Source: Bradysia coprophila | Taxonomy: Eukaryota > Arthropoda > Insecta > Diptera > Sciaridae | DNA: 64,000 nucleotides | NCBI RefSeq assembly: GCF_014529535.1 | Contig: NW_023503608.1 | Span: 806,001-870,000, forward strand | Direction of reading: 5' to 3' | Shown here: one piece after another, positions 38,160 through 47,478 of the stretch | Layout: each line of letters starts with the position of its first letter | How positions within the stretch are numbered: the first letter of the stretch is position 1 | Notes under the pieces: model-generated | Told to the model about the DNA's origin: nothing | Databases searched by the model: none | Seen by the model: only the letters and a program-made list of their open reading frames with translations | Program-made: the position numbers and the translations under genes

Positions 38160-38920
38160 GAAATTGAGCAGAAGGTCACAACAATACAGAATTCGTTACA
38201 TATACAAAAGAAGACAAAGCCCGATTCTTGGCCAATTGCCATGTGCTGAAACCGGTGCCTGGCTGCAAGCTCTCCCATCCCCACAGCTTGGGACACACTT
38301 GAGTAACGTCGATTTTCGTGTCGCGACATCTCTTCGATTCGGTGCAGCAATCGTTCAATTCACAAGTGTTTATGCGGCTCAAAAGTGGACAAATTCGGTC
38401 GACATGGTCTGTCATGTGCAAAAGCTGCAGGAACAAAACCAAAGCACGAATCCGTTAATGACATAATCCCTGCGTTCGTGAATCACCAGGATGTTCACGA
38501 ACTGATGGAAAGAAACCAGATGGTCTTACATTGGTTCCTTGGGTCAAAGGAAAGTCCTGACTTTGGGATTACACATGTGCTGATACCTTTGCTAAATCCT
38601 ATGTCGATAAAATGTCACGTGATCGTGGTTATGAAGCCAAACAAGCGGAAGACAAGAAATTTGACCACTACAGGCATTTAATGGATCAATTTATTTTCGT
38701 CCCAATTGCATCCGACATCAGGCATGATTGGTAAAACGGGCTTACAATTATTGAAACAAATCGGAAGCAAAATCAAACAGGTCACTCACGAACGTCGACC
38801 AACAAGTTATTTGATTCAACGAATTGCTGTTGCCATTCAACGAGGAAACGTTGCCTCGATTCTAGGAACGCTTCCTCCATCAAAGAATCTTGGTGAAATT
38901 TTTTATTTGAGAAACCGAAG
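38160..38920 (+). pseudogene. Degenerate retroelement C-terminal domain, copy 1
   Basis: Across shifting frames the plus strand reads AETGAWLQALPSPQLGTHLS with DFRVATSLRFGAA, then VDKFGRHGLSCAKAAGTKPK, then TCADTFAKSYVDKMSRDRGY and finally SYLIQRIAVAIQRGNVASIL with LPPSKNLGEIFYL. Sequences of this layout (W..ALPS..LG, DK.G.HGLSC, RHE..ND, a DFTC.DT-like core, R.S..L.QRI..AIQRGNA) occur in the region downstream of RT in some animal retroelements. I cannot name the clade. At least three frameshifts and a stop make it a pseudogene. The same C-terminus is found at 43480-43749. Confidence 0.55.
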
Positions 38921-39365
38921 GCTTACACTGTTCTTACAAAAATTTCTTGAGGTACACAAAACGTACATGGTCGTGTGGTGTATCATTCGAAAGGTAATTT
39001 TATGCAGGTGTTATGTGGTTTGGATGCATATTCGATGAAATTTGGGCACTTAAACAGTTTAACTTCTATTTCACCGTGGATGCATCCAAACCACATGAGA
39101 ACGTATTTGGTGCAAAAGCACATAAAATTACCTTTCAAATGACACCCCACACGACCCTGTACGGCTCGTGCAACTGGTGAAATTTTTGTAAGAAAAGTGC
39201 AACTTTTCGGTTTTTGATCACCTTTCACCAGCTACACAAGCTTCGAAGAATTTTTTTGAAAGTGGTTTTGGCTTATTTAGTCGACTATCTTTCTAGGCAC
39301 ATATAAAAAAAGTGCAATAGAAAATGCGTCCGATTTAGGTAGGCTGTTTTTCAAAAGAATCCTCT
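38915..39365 (+). repeat. Diverged relative of the hAT-like element interior
   Basis: CTTACACTGTTCTTACA, TGACACCCC.CACGACCCTG, GTACGGCTCGTG.AACTGG, CACAAGCTTC.AAGAATTTTT, GAAAGTGGTTTTGG and GAAAATGCGTCCGATTT, followed by CTGTTTTTCAAAAGAATCC, all align in order with 17130-17400 of copy 2. A 120-bp piece with its own inverted repeat (AGGTAATTTTATG..CATAAAATTACCT, 38993-39135) interrupts it. No terminal repeats remain. Confidence 0.6.
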
Positions 39366-39914
39366 TTATAATTTTTAAATTGTTGAATTGATTTTGAAAA
39401 CAATAAAAATTATTCTTTTATTTTATTGTTGAGCCTCCAAAGCATTGACAAAACACCGAACACTGAGACAAGACTCGAAATATAAGAAATTATGACGTAA
39501 AAAGGTTCAAGGAGGTGTAGCTTTATGTACTATTGACGCCGCAAGTTCGCTGAAAATTGAAAATAAAAATGAAGTGTAACAAAAACTAAACAAAAACAGT
39601 GTAAAATTATTGCCATTCAATGACTCGTCCTAAATTCATATTCTGAAGGTCAATTAGTTGCACCGAACAGACAGCACATTTCTTGCACGTTTGCCATCTA
39701 TCGTGTGATCAAGAAATTTCTTTTAGACGTGAGAATACACACCCAACAAAATGTCCAGGCCATTCTCAATGCCCAAGTTTCTTTTAAATGACCACCCATG
39801 TCCAGGACTAATAGGCCTAGCACAATACTGTTGGCCATTAATTTGAGAATTTTGAATTGCGCCTCAAAGCTGTATATATAATGCCGCAGTCTAAGACATT
39901 TTTTTTTTCCTTAT

Positions 39915-40025
39915 CGGTTGTAATAGGACTTGCGTCACCAGCGCTCTGCTACCACACACTAATGATTCAACAGACTAAACTTTTCTTCCTTGTAATAGGA
40001 CTTGCATCACGGGCTCTCTGCTAAC
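39915..40025 (+). repeat. Imperfect tandem duplication
   Basis: TTGTAATAGGACTTGCGTCA..GCTCTGCTA at about 39916 is repeated as TTGTAATAGGACTTGCATCA..CTCTCTGCTA at about 39991, a unit of roughly 75 bp. Confidence 0.5.
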
Positions 40026-40736
40026 GTGTGCCCATGATTATTCACATGTTTCATTCAATTTACCAATTCGCTCAATCTCTCGATCTCGATTCAAAATCAC
40101 CTTTTATTGCAGACAAATAGAAATATTTATTTGTTTGGTAAAACAATGTCTTGATACACTCCGTACACTGTGGCATCGTGTACTGTATAATATACGTTCC
40201 CATATAAACCGATTAATGCATATTGAACGTTGTCGGCTACTATACAGAGCATTACTCACTTATTTATGCTTTGTTTATGTTCTGTGGCGTATATATATAT
40301 ATATAGACAACATTGGGTTTGTAGTGCACGAGACACAAAATAAATTCTGTTATGCTCAGTCAGAGTCGGTGAAACATATCAATTTAAATAGTGAATAAAA
40401 GAGCATTCATTCGCATATTTATCAGATGGTGTTCCCTCCTGTTTTATTCCATCTCAAGTCATTTACAAAGACGATAAATTACGAGCATAAACAAATTATG
40501 TATACACATGAGTTTATTTGTATATATATATATTGTGTTGGACTGTGTTGTGAGTAACTCCAACGCTTGCATTCGAGATTAATTTAATTGAACTGCAAAG
40601 ATCGAGTCAAAGATGTTAGAGGATATTTTCACCTCATTTTTTTTTATTATTATCGCATTGCTGTCTTGTGTGATGAGATGCCGTTTCGGTCGGATATAAA
40701 ACCGAACACATGCAGATATGCGAAGGACTTTTTTTT

Positions 40737-40842
40737 GGGAATTTTAAATCTGAGAAATTCGGAAAAAATTACAGAAAAATTCCGAAAAAAAATCAGAAAT
40801 ATTCCGGAATTTTTCGGAACTTTTTCAGAATTAAAATTCCCA
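40737..40842. repeat. Inverted repeat around GGGAATTTTAA
   Basis: GGGAATTTTAAATCTGAGAA near 40737 pairs with TCAGAATTAAAATTCCC ending near 40842. The interior is built of AATTCCGGAA/AATTCGGAAAA-type units. It is probably a foldback miniature element. Confidence 0.5.
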
Positions 40843-41063
40843 AAAATAAGGCCAGGATGTACGCTAGGGACCTTCAAGGGCTCAAAAATAAAAGTCGTAG
40901 AAAAAATGTCTTTCTTATCAGGTAGTATAATCAACTGGCATACCATGGTTCTATGAGTGACTCAGAGTGCCATGGGGCACCAGTCTGATAAACTTTGACT
41001 ATACATTTTTTTAACGTAAGACGACAACAGTCTAGAAACAAAAAATCGACTAAAAGTAAGAAC

Positions 41064-42261
41064 CTAGGATTTGGCTGGCATTTCCTTTTCTACATCTGTA
41101 TGGTAAGGCGGTAACTTATAGGTATTCGCATAATAATCATATCCAGTGGTGTCATTTACTCTGAAACAATAATCGATAATTGGCGAAATAAAAAACCATT
41201 TTCGCATAAAACTTACTCTGACAAGTCATTGAACACGTATCCCATTGCCATGTCAACAAGTGGGTGCATTGGCAATCGTTTTGATGTTGGACAAGTTGCA
41301 GGTTGTGGTATTGCGTGGAACTGATTACTAAATGCACTATTGTAGAAATACGGACACAGACCGTGGCTGCCTAATGGATATGGACCTGCGGCGATTTGAT
41401 ACAGTCCACAATGACCCAAATGCCAGTTCTGATGACAGCTACGCTTTTGGGTCCCTTTATCGTAGCTCGTGTGAATGCATTGCACAAATTTCGCCGAGTC
41501 CATAGGACTTTGCTTTGAATATGTTTGATTTGAATCGAATCCTGGACCAGCTGGCTCACAAGCTGTCGATAAGTTACTCGATTATTTCGTTCAAAATATT
41601 CATTCCCACTTTTATTACTAACCATCGATTCGGCTTATTAATTGTTTTCCAAACCGACGGCCAGCTTCTAGAGCTAACTGGCCTCCGAAACTGAATCCAA
41701 AAATGAATATTTTGTCTGGAGTAAATTCTTCTTGAACAAGTTGATGCAATTTGTTGACTAGAATATCGTCAATAAAGGAAAAATCGGCCACCATTCCGAA
41801 ATAGTTGAAATTTTTCGAGTATGCAGAGTAATTCATGCATATGATGCATCCTCCGCGATGTTCGTTTAACACTTGGTCGAATTTTATTTAAATAACTTTA
41901 TGACTGTCTTAACACATGCTCAGCACTCACATGAAATCATTTCCTGTACCCATAACGTTTCGCAACTTTCTAACCAACCATGTACGATTATGGCCACATC
42001 TCCACTAGGATTACAACCTGAACCACCTATCAAATCATCGCCAAATGAATTTGAAACATAGGAAATTTCATTGCTATTGATTGAAAATTAGATTCACTCG
42101 TACAACTTGTCACCCTTCTTTCAATGATTTCAATCGCGTATATACCTTCCATTGTAGAATTCAAAAAATATATTGCTCTCGAATGTTGAACTATCACTCG
42201 CTACTATCAACTGAACTGACGAAAGTATCACCAAACCGAAAATTAAACATTTTTTCAACAT
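41064..42261 (-). CDS. Secreted lipase of the pancreatic-lipase family, 5 exons, 316 aa
   Basis: This is an alpha/beta-hydrolase acting on lipid esters outside the cell, or a non-enzymatic relative. Exons: 42261-42146, 42073-41931, 41871-41623, 41562-41217, 41160-41064; all GT..AG, phases 2, 1, 1, 2, total 951 nt. A signal peptide (MLKKCLIFGLVILSSVQLIV) opens it. The oxyanion motif IIVHGWLES is at 67-75, and the nucleophile Ser147 lies in GFSFGG. The acid position reads RIDACEPAGPGF, so Glu172 stands where the family normally has Asp (DPA). The likely catalytic His is in GPYPLGSHGLCPYF. Many cysteines and the short length, with no C-terminal PLAT domain, are usual for insect members. The Glu makes full lipase activity uncertain. 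Confidence 0.87.
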
Positions 42262-42758
42262 TTCACTTTTTTATCGTTATTTTTCTAGCATATACAAACA
42301 TCAGCTCATGAATGGCTGAACGGCCAAATACTAATTAAAACATTATTTAAATTATTGTCTTTACCACAAGTACCACGAAAACGATGTGAATGGCATCTGT
42401 AATCTTTTTGTTTGAGAAAATATTTATCATCCATGGATTCGTGGACAGAGTTGAAATTAAAAAAATCAGTGAGAGTGGTTTCTTGGGTGTTTTTTGTTTT
42501 CAATACTCAAGACTATTTACAGATTTTTATTAACCTGTGGTATTTAGGAGGTCACATAGAATATGAAATATCGGAAAGGTAAAGGCTCGGAAAAAGTGGA
42601 CAGACTAAACAAATACCTAGGTCAGGTAATTTCGAAACTGTGTCAATAGACCCGTTCGAAACAAGTTGATTTCATACGAGATAGTGAAGTAGCATCGGGA
42701 ACAACAATTACAAATTCAGTCGCTTTAAGATTACATTATCCGCGTCTTTTCACTGTGC

Positions 42759-42832
42759 TTTACGTGACTAGGAAAATGTAAATGCTTATTTCATATGAGC
42801 GAAGCGCCATTTACATTGTCGTATCACGTAAA
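42759..42832. repeat. Inverted repeat TTTACGTGA..TCACGTAAA
   Basis: TTTACGTGACTAGGAAAATG pairs with CATTTACATTGTCGTATCAC..GTAAA around a short centre. A related stretch, TTTACGTGATTAGGCAATGT, lies at about 8427. In both places a GAAGTAATAGAT repeat is nearby. Confidence 0.5.
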
Positions 42833-42849
42833 AAAATAAATAAATCTAT

Positions 42850-42905
42850 TAAAAATACTTGGATCGAATGAAGTAATAGATCCGATAGTAAAACTGTTGA
42901 AATTC
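42850..42905 (+). repeat. Member of a dispersed short repeat (GAAGTAATAGATCCGATA)
   Basis: AATACTTGGATCGAATGAAG followed by TAATAGATCCGATAGTA. Other members are at 8277, 10378 and 13413 (reverse), 24930-24990, 44209-44255 and 47210-47280 (reverse), 57060-57125 and 60838-60895. Confidence 0.5.
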
Positions 42906-43479
42906 TCATGAAATGTTTAACACATTTCTAACAAAAGAAGTTTCCGTGAAAATCTGTTGGAAGTTTCCACATATATTATGGGTGACGATACCTAATGTAA
43001 TCTAAATTTTTCTCGATCGTGAACACACTTTTTAGCGACCTAACTAAACGACAAGATCAGGCTGTACTGGCTTTCCCTTATATAGGTGAACGTAAAGTGA
43101 AACTAGAGAAGCAAAAGATTTGGTAACAAAATAAGCAAGGAACTGATTCTCTATTACCTGATTATCTTCATTTTTCTATGAGGTATCTTCAGTCTTGCCG
43201 CAAGACTCTTGCGTAAGTTAAGTATAGCAATTTTTCCTACTTTCCGCTGGTGCAAAAATATACAACGCATCTTCCGGACACATGAATGAAAATAACTTTT
43301 TCTTCATAAAATTATCTGATTAACTCCAAGCGATGATTCAATAAGTTAAATTTTAGAGTTTGTGTGCGAGTTCACTTTAAGCGTAGTTTAAAAAAAAGCG
43401 TTGTCTCAGCACCGTGTGCCAAATTAAAATGTAAGGTTACATAACGGTTTAACAAAGATTAAGGCGATCCTTAGCCGGA

Positions 43480-43749
43480 TCACAAGTAAAATATTTGATC
43501 AAGTTTCGTTGATGGTGGGAGATTCCCCAACATTGAAGAGGCATTCGAGCGTTGAATGGCTAGAGAAATCTTCTGAACGAGATAGCTATGAGAGCGCGAG
43601 TCACCGCTTGCGACGTTTAGAAGTGGTCCAATTTTATTGATCAATTGGAGGGCATCGGCGGACCAACAACCCAGGGTCTCAACGGCAAATGCATTGAAAA
43701 AGTTTGTGTTGCTAACAACAGAAGAATTGTATTCCTGGGTCACAATCAA
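43480..43749 (-). pseudogene. Degenerate retroelement C-terminal domain, copy 2
   Basis: The minus strand reads FAVETLGCWSADALQLINKI, then SRSHSYLVQKISLAIQRSNA and SSMLGNLPPSTKLDQIFYL before a stop. It matches the end of the fragment at 38160-38920; both copies stop just after IFYL, which suggests that this is the true protein end. Nothing of the upstream part is visible. Confidence 0.55.
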
Positions 43750-44208
43750 TCGAAGAGGTCATTGATAAACCAATCTTGTTGAAAACATTGATTCATTTAA
43801 AGTGTAAAAATAAAATTCCATTTATAAAAACGGAAGAAATCGACCGCGATTATTTTGCGTTACGAAAATTATTGGACAGCACGTTCAAGTTACTCTTACG
43901 AAATGCTGTTCGCGCAATCTTTTGTTGAGTCAACAGTGTTGACAAACTCGTCCTTGGCTCATTTTAATAATTCGTTCTCTTGCGGGTTGCGGCCAGAAAA
44001 CGACTTATTACCGTTTCGCTCAAAACCAGTTTTTCACATTTTCGAACTGTAAGACAACGTAGTGTGCGATACATTCCTCACCTTCGGCTCAAAATACAAC
44101 CTTCCTAGACGCTTCATCAAAAAATGTCCCATCAAGACAGTAATTTACTATAGTTCACTTCTCCTACGCAGAAGAGTAATTGCATTTATCCATAGCACTG
44201 AACATCTT

Positions 44209-44516
44209 GTTATTATCGGATCTATTACTTCCATCGATCAAAGTATTTTCAAATCTCAAATCTTGAACTTCAATTTCTTTAACATGCATTGTACGATATA
44301 ACATATCATGTTATCCAGAGCTTCTAATTATTTTTGTCGTCGTTATCGGAAACAAATGACAATTCCGTTTCATTGAAAAGAATTTGGTGCAGTTGCGGAT
44401 AATAGAAATTTATTTCAAAACAATATATTCACCCACCCCCACCCATTCAACAAAATTATTTATAAATCGAACAAACTCTTCATGTCATCAAGGGTCAATT
44501 TGACCGTCTTCCTCTT
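44209..44516 (-). pseudogene. Partial duplicate of the lodestar gene 3' end
   Basis: These 308 bp match 47238-47535 with small indels and scattered substitutions. The copy holds the last codons of lodestar ([17 protein letters not shown] and stop at about 44463), the 3' untranslated region with its AATAAA, and the downstream flank. It stops abruptly inside the last exon. No other part of the gene is present around it, so it cannot encode the protein. Confidence 0.85.
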
Positions 44517-44987
44517 ATATGTAATAAAATAGAGTACACACTTGTCACCGTCAGTCTCGGCAAGCCTCAACTTCAGCAGTGTGTAATATATATTACTCTT
44601 ACATAATTATTACTAATTTCATGTTGCCTAGTGGTGTTTATGTGAAGTACTTAATTCTAATAGTTCTACTCTGGTTTAAAAAATGATTCTTTGTCTCAAC
44701 AATTTCTTTTTTTAAGTTATTAATTTAAGACACACAAACGTTGCGATAAATAAAAATCCATGTAGATTTTGTCATTACCTTTGGGTCTCGAGAATTATCT
44801 ACTTTAATTTCAAATACCGCCATATCAGTATTTGTTCAAATTTTGAATTTAGGTCGCCTCAGACATTTGTAATACTTTAACGACAAAGTCATTAGAGATT
44901 AAGTAAACAAATATTTAAAAGCGTATTATGCAACTCGGTTGTGGAGATTGAACTTTTCTTTTACGCTCCATCACTCTTTATCCCTAA

Positions 44988-45128
44988 AGGCCAAAACACA
45001 TTATCATTTACTGTCATCGGGAATACGATATTTCTATTATTTAAATCAGCTAAAATCAGTTAAAACCGGTTTTAACAATAGAAATATCATATTACCAACT
45101 GACACTAGATGCTAGTGTGTGTTGGCCT
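44988..45128. mobile_element. 141-bp MITE flanked by TAA (PIF/Harbinger-like)
   Basis: AGGCCAAAACACA at the left and TGTGTGTTGGCCT at the right are inverse with one mismatch. TAA flanks both ends (44985-44987, 45129-45131), the TWA duplication of PIF/Harbinger elements. A second inner pair ATATTTCTATT..AATAGAAATAT increases folding. Confidence 0.6.
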
Positions 45129-45150
45129 TAATGTTATTGATGAAAGGGAA

Positions 45151-45319
45151 CACTGACAAAACGATTCGAAAAACTCACCTGCTGCAGGTAACTTTGTCTA
45201 CAATAGTTGTCACAGCTGTAGCGCTCCATACAAAAAATACAGCTGCGGCATATAATGTGGATTACCTGGAGACAAAGTTACCTGCTACAGGTGAGTTTTT
45301 CGAAACTTTTTTGTCAGTG
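45151..45319. mobile_element. 169-bp MITE, relative of 35031-35210
   Basis: CACTGACAAAA..TTCGAAAAACTCACCTG pairs with CAGGTGAGTTTTTCGAA..TTTTGTCAGTG. The core ACAGCTGTAGC also matches the copy at 35031. AA lies at both flanks. Confidence 0.6.
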
Positions 45320-45631
45320 AAAATTGTGTGAAGTTCATCTTTTACCATCTGTTTGAAATTTACTAAAGTTTTTCTCAGGGTACAGCGACGCACAGATACC
45401 TATAAACAACCACTCCACTAATCATGCTTAATTACCTAACCACTCGACCACATACGCAATGTAATTTAGTTTTATAATATTCACTCGTTATATATCAGTA
45501 GACCGAACCAGATCAATTTATTTAGCGTATGATATTGTTCAGCCAGGAAATCACACTCAACTAACAGGTTCAATAAAAAGGTTTCACCATTTGCTTCTCA
45601 ACAGTATTCGATGTAGACAGAATCGACAAAC

Positions 45632-46458
45632 CAGGGCCTATTTTTGAAACTTAGTTCTTAAAGTTCCTAAAGTTCTTAAAGTTCCAAAAAGTTCTTAAAG
45701 TTCTTAAAGTTCTTAAAATTCTTAAAAGTTCCTAAAAGTTCTTAAATTTTTGGATCGAAATCGTAAACCCATGCCACAAACCTACAAATTCGTACAAATT
45801 ATATATTGCCTAAATTTCGTACAAATCGTATGAAAAACTTTTAAGAGACTTATTCGCGAAATCTTCGACTGGTTTATATGGAGTCAATCCTGATTCCATA
45901 TAAACCGGTCGAAAATTTCGCGAATTGACTCTTAAGATTAATTTATTATATTTTCTTAATCTGATTTACATAACTCTTAAGATGGTATGTACATCACTCA
46001 TATTGTGTGGCACAGGCACCGGGATTCAATTATCGATTTGAATTTCAGTTCAGCGTTATAATTCGTAAAGAGGCGCAAATCTCATCTAAGAAAAAGTAAA
46101 ATGATCACATCATTGCATAGGGAACTTATAATTGACAATATTTTCTTACTTTAACTCGTAGGCGCCAGTATGTCTCGCAAGAAGTACAAACGCGTCTCGA
46201 ATTCTACCACTAATTTGAGAACTTTTTAGAACTCTAAGAACGTTTGAGAACTTTAAGAACTTCAGGAACTTTTCGGAACTTTAAGAACTTTTCCGAACTT
46301 TAAAAACTTTTAGGAACTTTAAGAACTAATTTCTCCAAAATTGGTACTGATGACCCAATACTCAAAAAGTTCTTAAAAAGTTCTCAAAAGTTCATAAAGT
46401 TCCTGAAGTTTCTAAAGTTCTTAAAAGTTCCTTAAAAAGTTCGCAAAAATAGGCCCTG
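45632..46458. mobile_element. Foldback hAT-like element with AAAGTTCTT minisatellite arms (827 bp)
   Basis: CAGGGCCTATTTTTG at the left and CAAAAATAGGCCCTG at the right are inverse, and the element is flanked by a perfect 8-bp duplication CGACAAAC (45624-45631, 46459-46466). The arms are arrays of variants of AAAGTTCTTA (45655-45750, about 46366-46445) and, in the opposite sense, AAGAACTTTT (46210-46330). No ORF encodes a transposase. A separate inverted repeat lies inside at about 45838-45935. Confidence 0.85.
45838..45935. repeat. Inner hairpin within the foldback element
   Basis: CTTTTAAGAGACTTATTCGC pairs with GCGAATTGACTCTTAAG, and TCGACTGGTTTATATGGA pairs with TCCATATAAACCGGTCGA. Probably a nested miniature element. 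Confidence 0.55.
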
Positions 46459-46466
46459 CGACAAAC

Positions 46467-47237
46467 AATGAGCACTTATTGACATGGTGCTAATAGTAAA
46501 ATTCATGGCAAAACGAATGAAGTAAAAGATTTTGCTGAAAGTACAAAAGCAAGTCTTTAAACCATGACCAACCAAGAATGGAAATGATTCTGAAATTTAA
46601 AAGTTGAAATTGAATTATAGTTCGAAGAAGGTAATCCAAATAGTCGTAGATCCTCTTAGTTATAGTTAGCAACAGCTCGTTTTGTACATTGTAACGATTG
46701 TTTACTTTGTGTTTATCTTGTAAGCTCTTGCTGTTCTCTTTATATGCGTGTGTGTGCTTTGGTAAGAAACGAAAAATGCAGATCTTACTAACAATGAAAT
46801 AGACATCAGCTGACACAGAACCAGTAGTCGCTAGATCGACACACCGATTTCCTGTAAGTGTACAACTTCTGCACAAATAAGACACTCATAATGCAAAGGA
46901 AAAACTCAATAAAGATAATTTTGAGAGTCTTTCCATACCTTGAATCGTCTTTACTTGTTATCTTCGACACCAGGGTTAATCTGATGAATTTTTATGTGCG
47001 ATTGTCGTTTTGATTATGGGAACAGGTCGGGTTTCACCTGTCCCAGGTCAGGTTGATCTGGCTGTTCTGGGTCTTATGTGATTGTAGGCTATTTTACAAG
47101 ATTTTACTGTAACTGACTGAATTGAAAAAGTGATCAGTTACTGAATTCGCAGAAGACCTCTCTCTGCAGGCATCAATCACAAAGCAATCACTATACGAAT
47201 TAATTGCTATGTTGCAGACGGCAAGCATATTACCAGT
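46467..47237. other. Non-coding, repeat-derived
   Basis: Holds AATGAAGTAAAAGATTTT (46513), a CAGGTC/GACCTG-rich patch near 47030-47080, and the reverse copy of the short family at 47216. No gene. Confidence 0.5.
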
Positions 47238-47428
47238 GTTATTATCGGATCTATTACTTCCATCGATCAAAGTATTTTCAAATCTCAAATCTTGAACTTC
47301 AATTTCTTTAACATGCATTGTACGATATAAAGGATCATGTTATCCAGAGCTTCTAATTATTTTTGTCGTCGTTATCGATAACAAATGACAATTGAAAAGA
47401 ATTTGGTACAGTTGTGGATAATAGAAAT

Positions 47429-47434
47429 TTATTT
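47429..47434 (-). terminator. Poly(A) signal of lodestar
   Basis: AATAAA on the minus strand about 45 bases past the stop codon. The same signal is copied in the duplicate at 44209-44516. Confidence 0.5.
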
Positions 47435-47478
47435 GAAAACAATACATTCACCCACCCCCACCCATTCAACAAAGTTAT

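Noticed and set aside
40270..40310. (TA)n runs as promoter TATA elements
   Set aside because: They are simple repeats with no initiator or nearby coding sequence.
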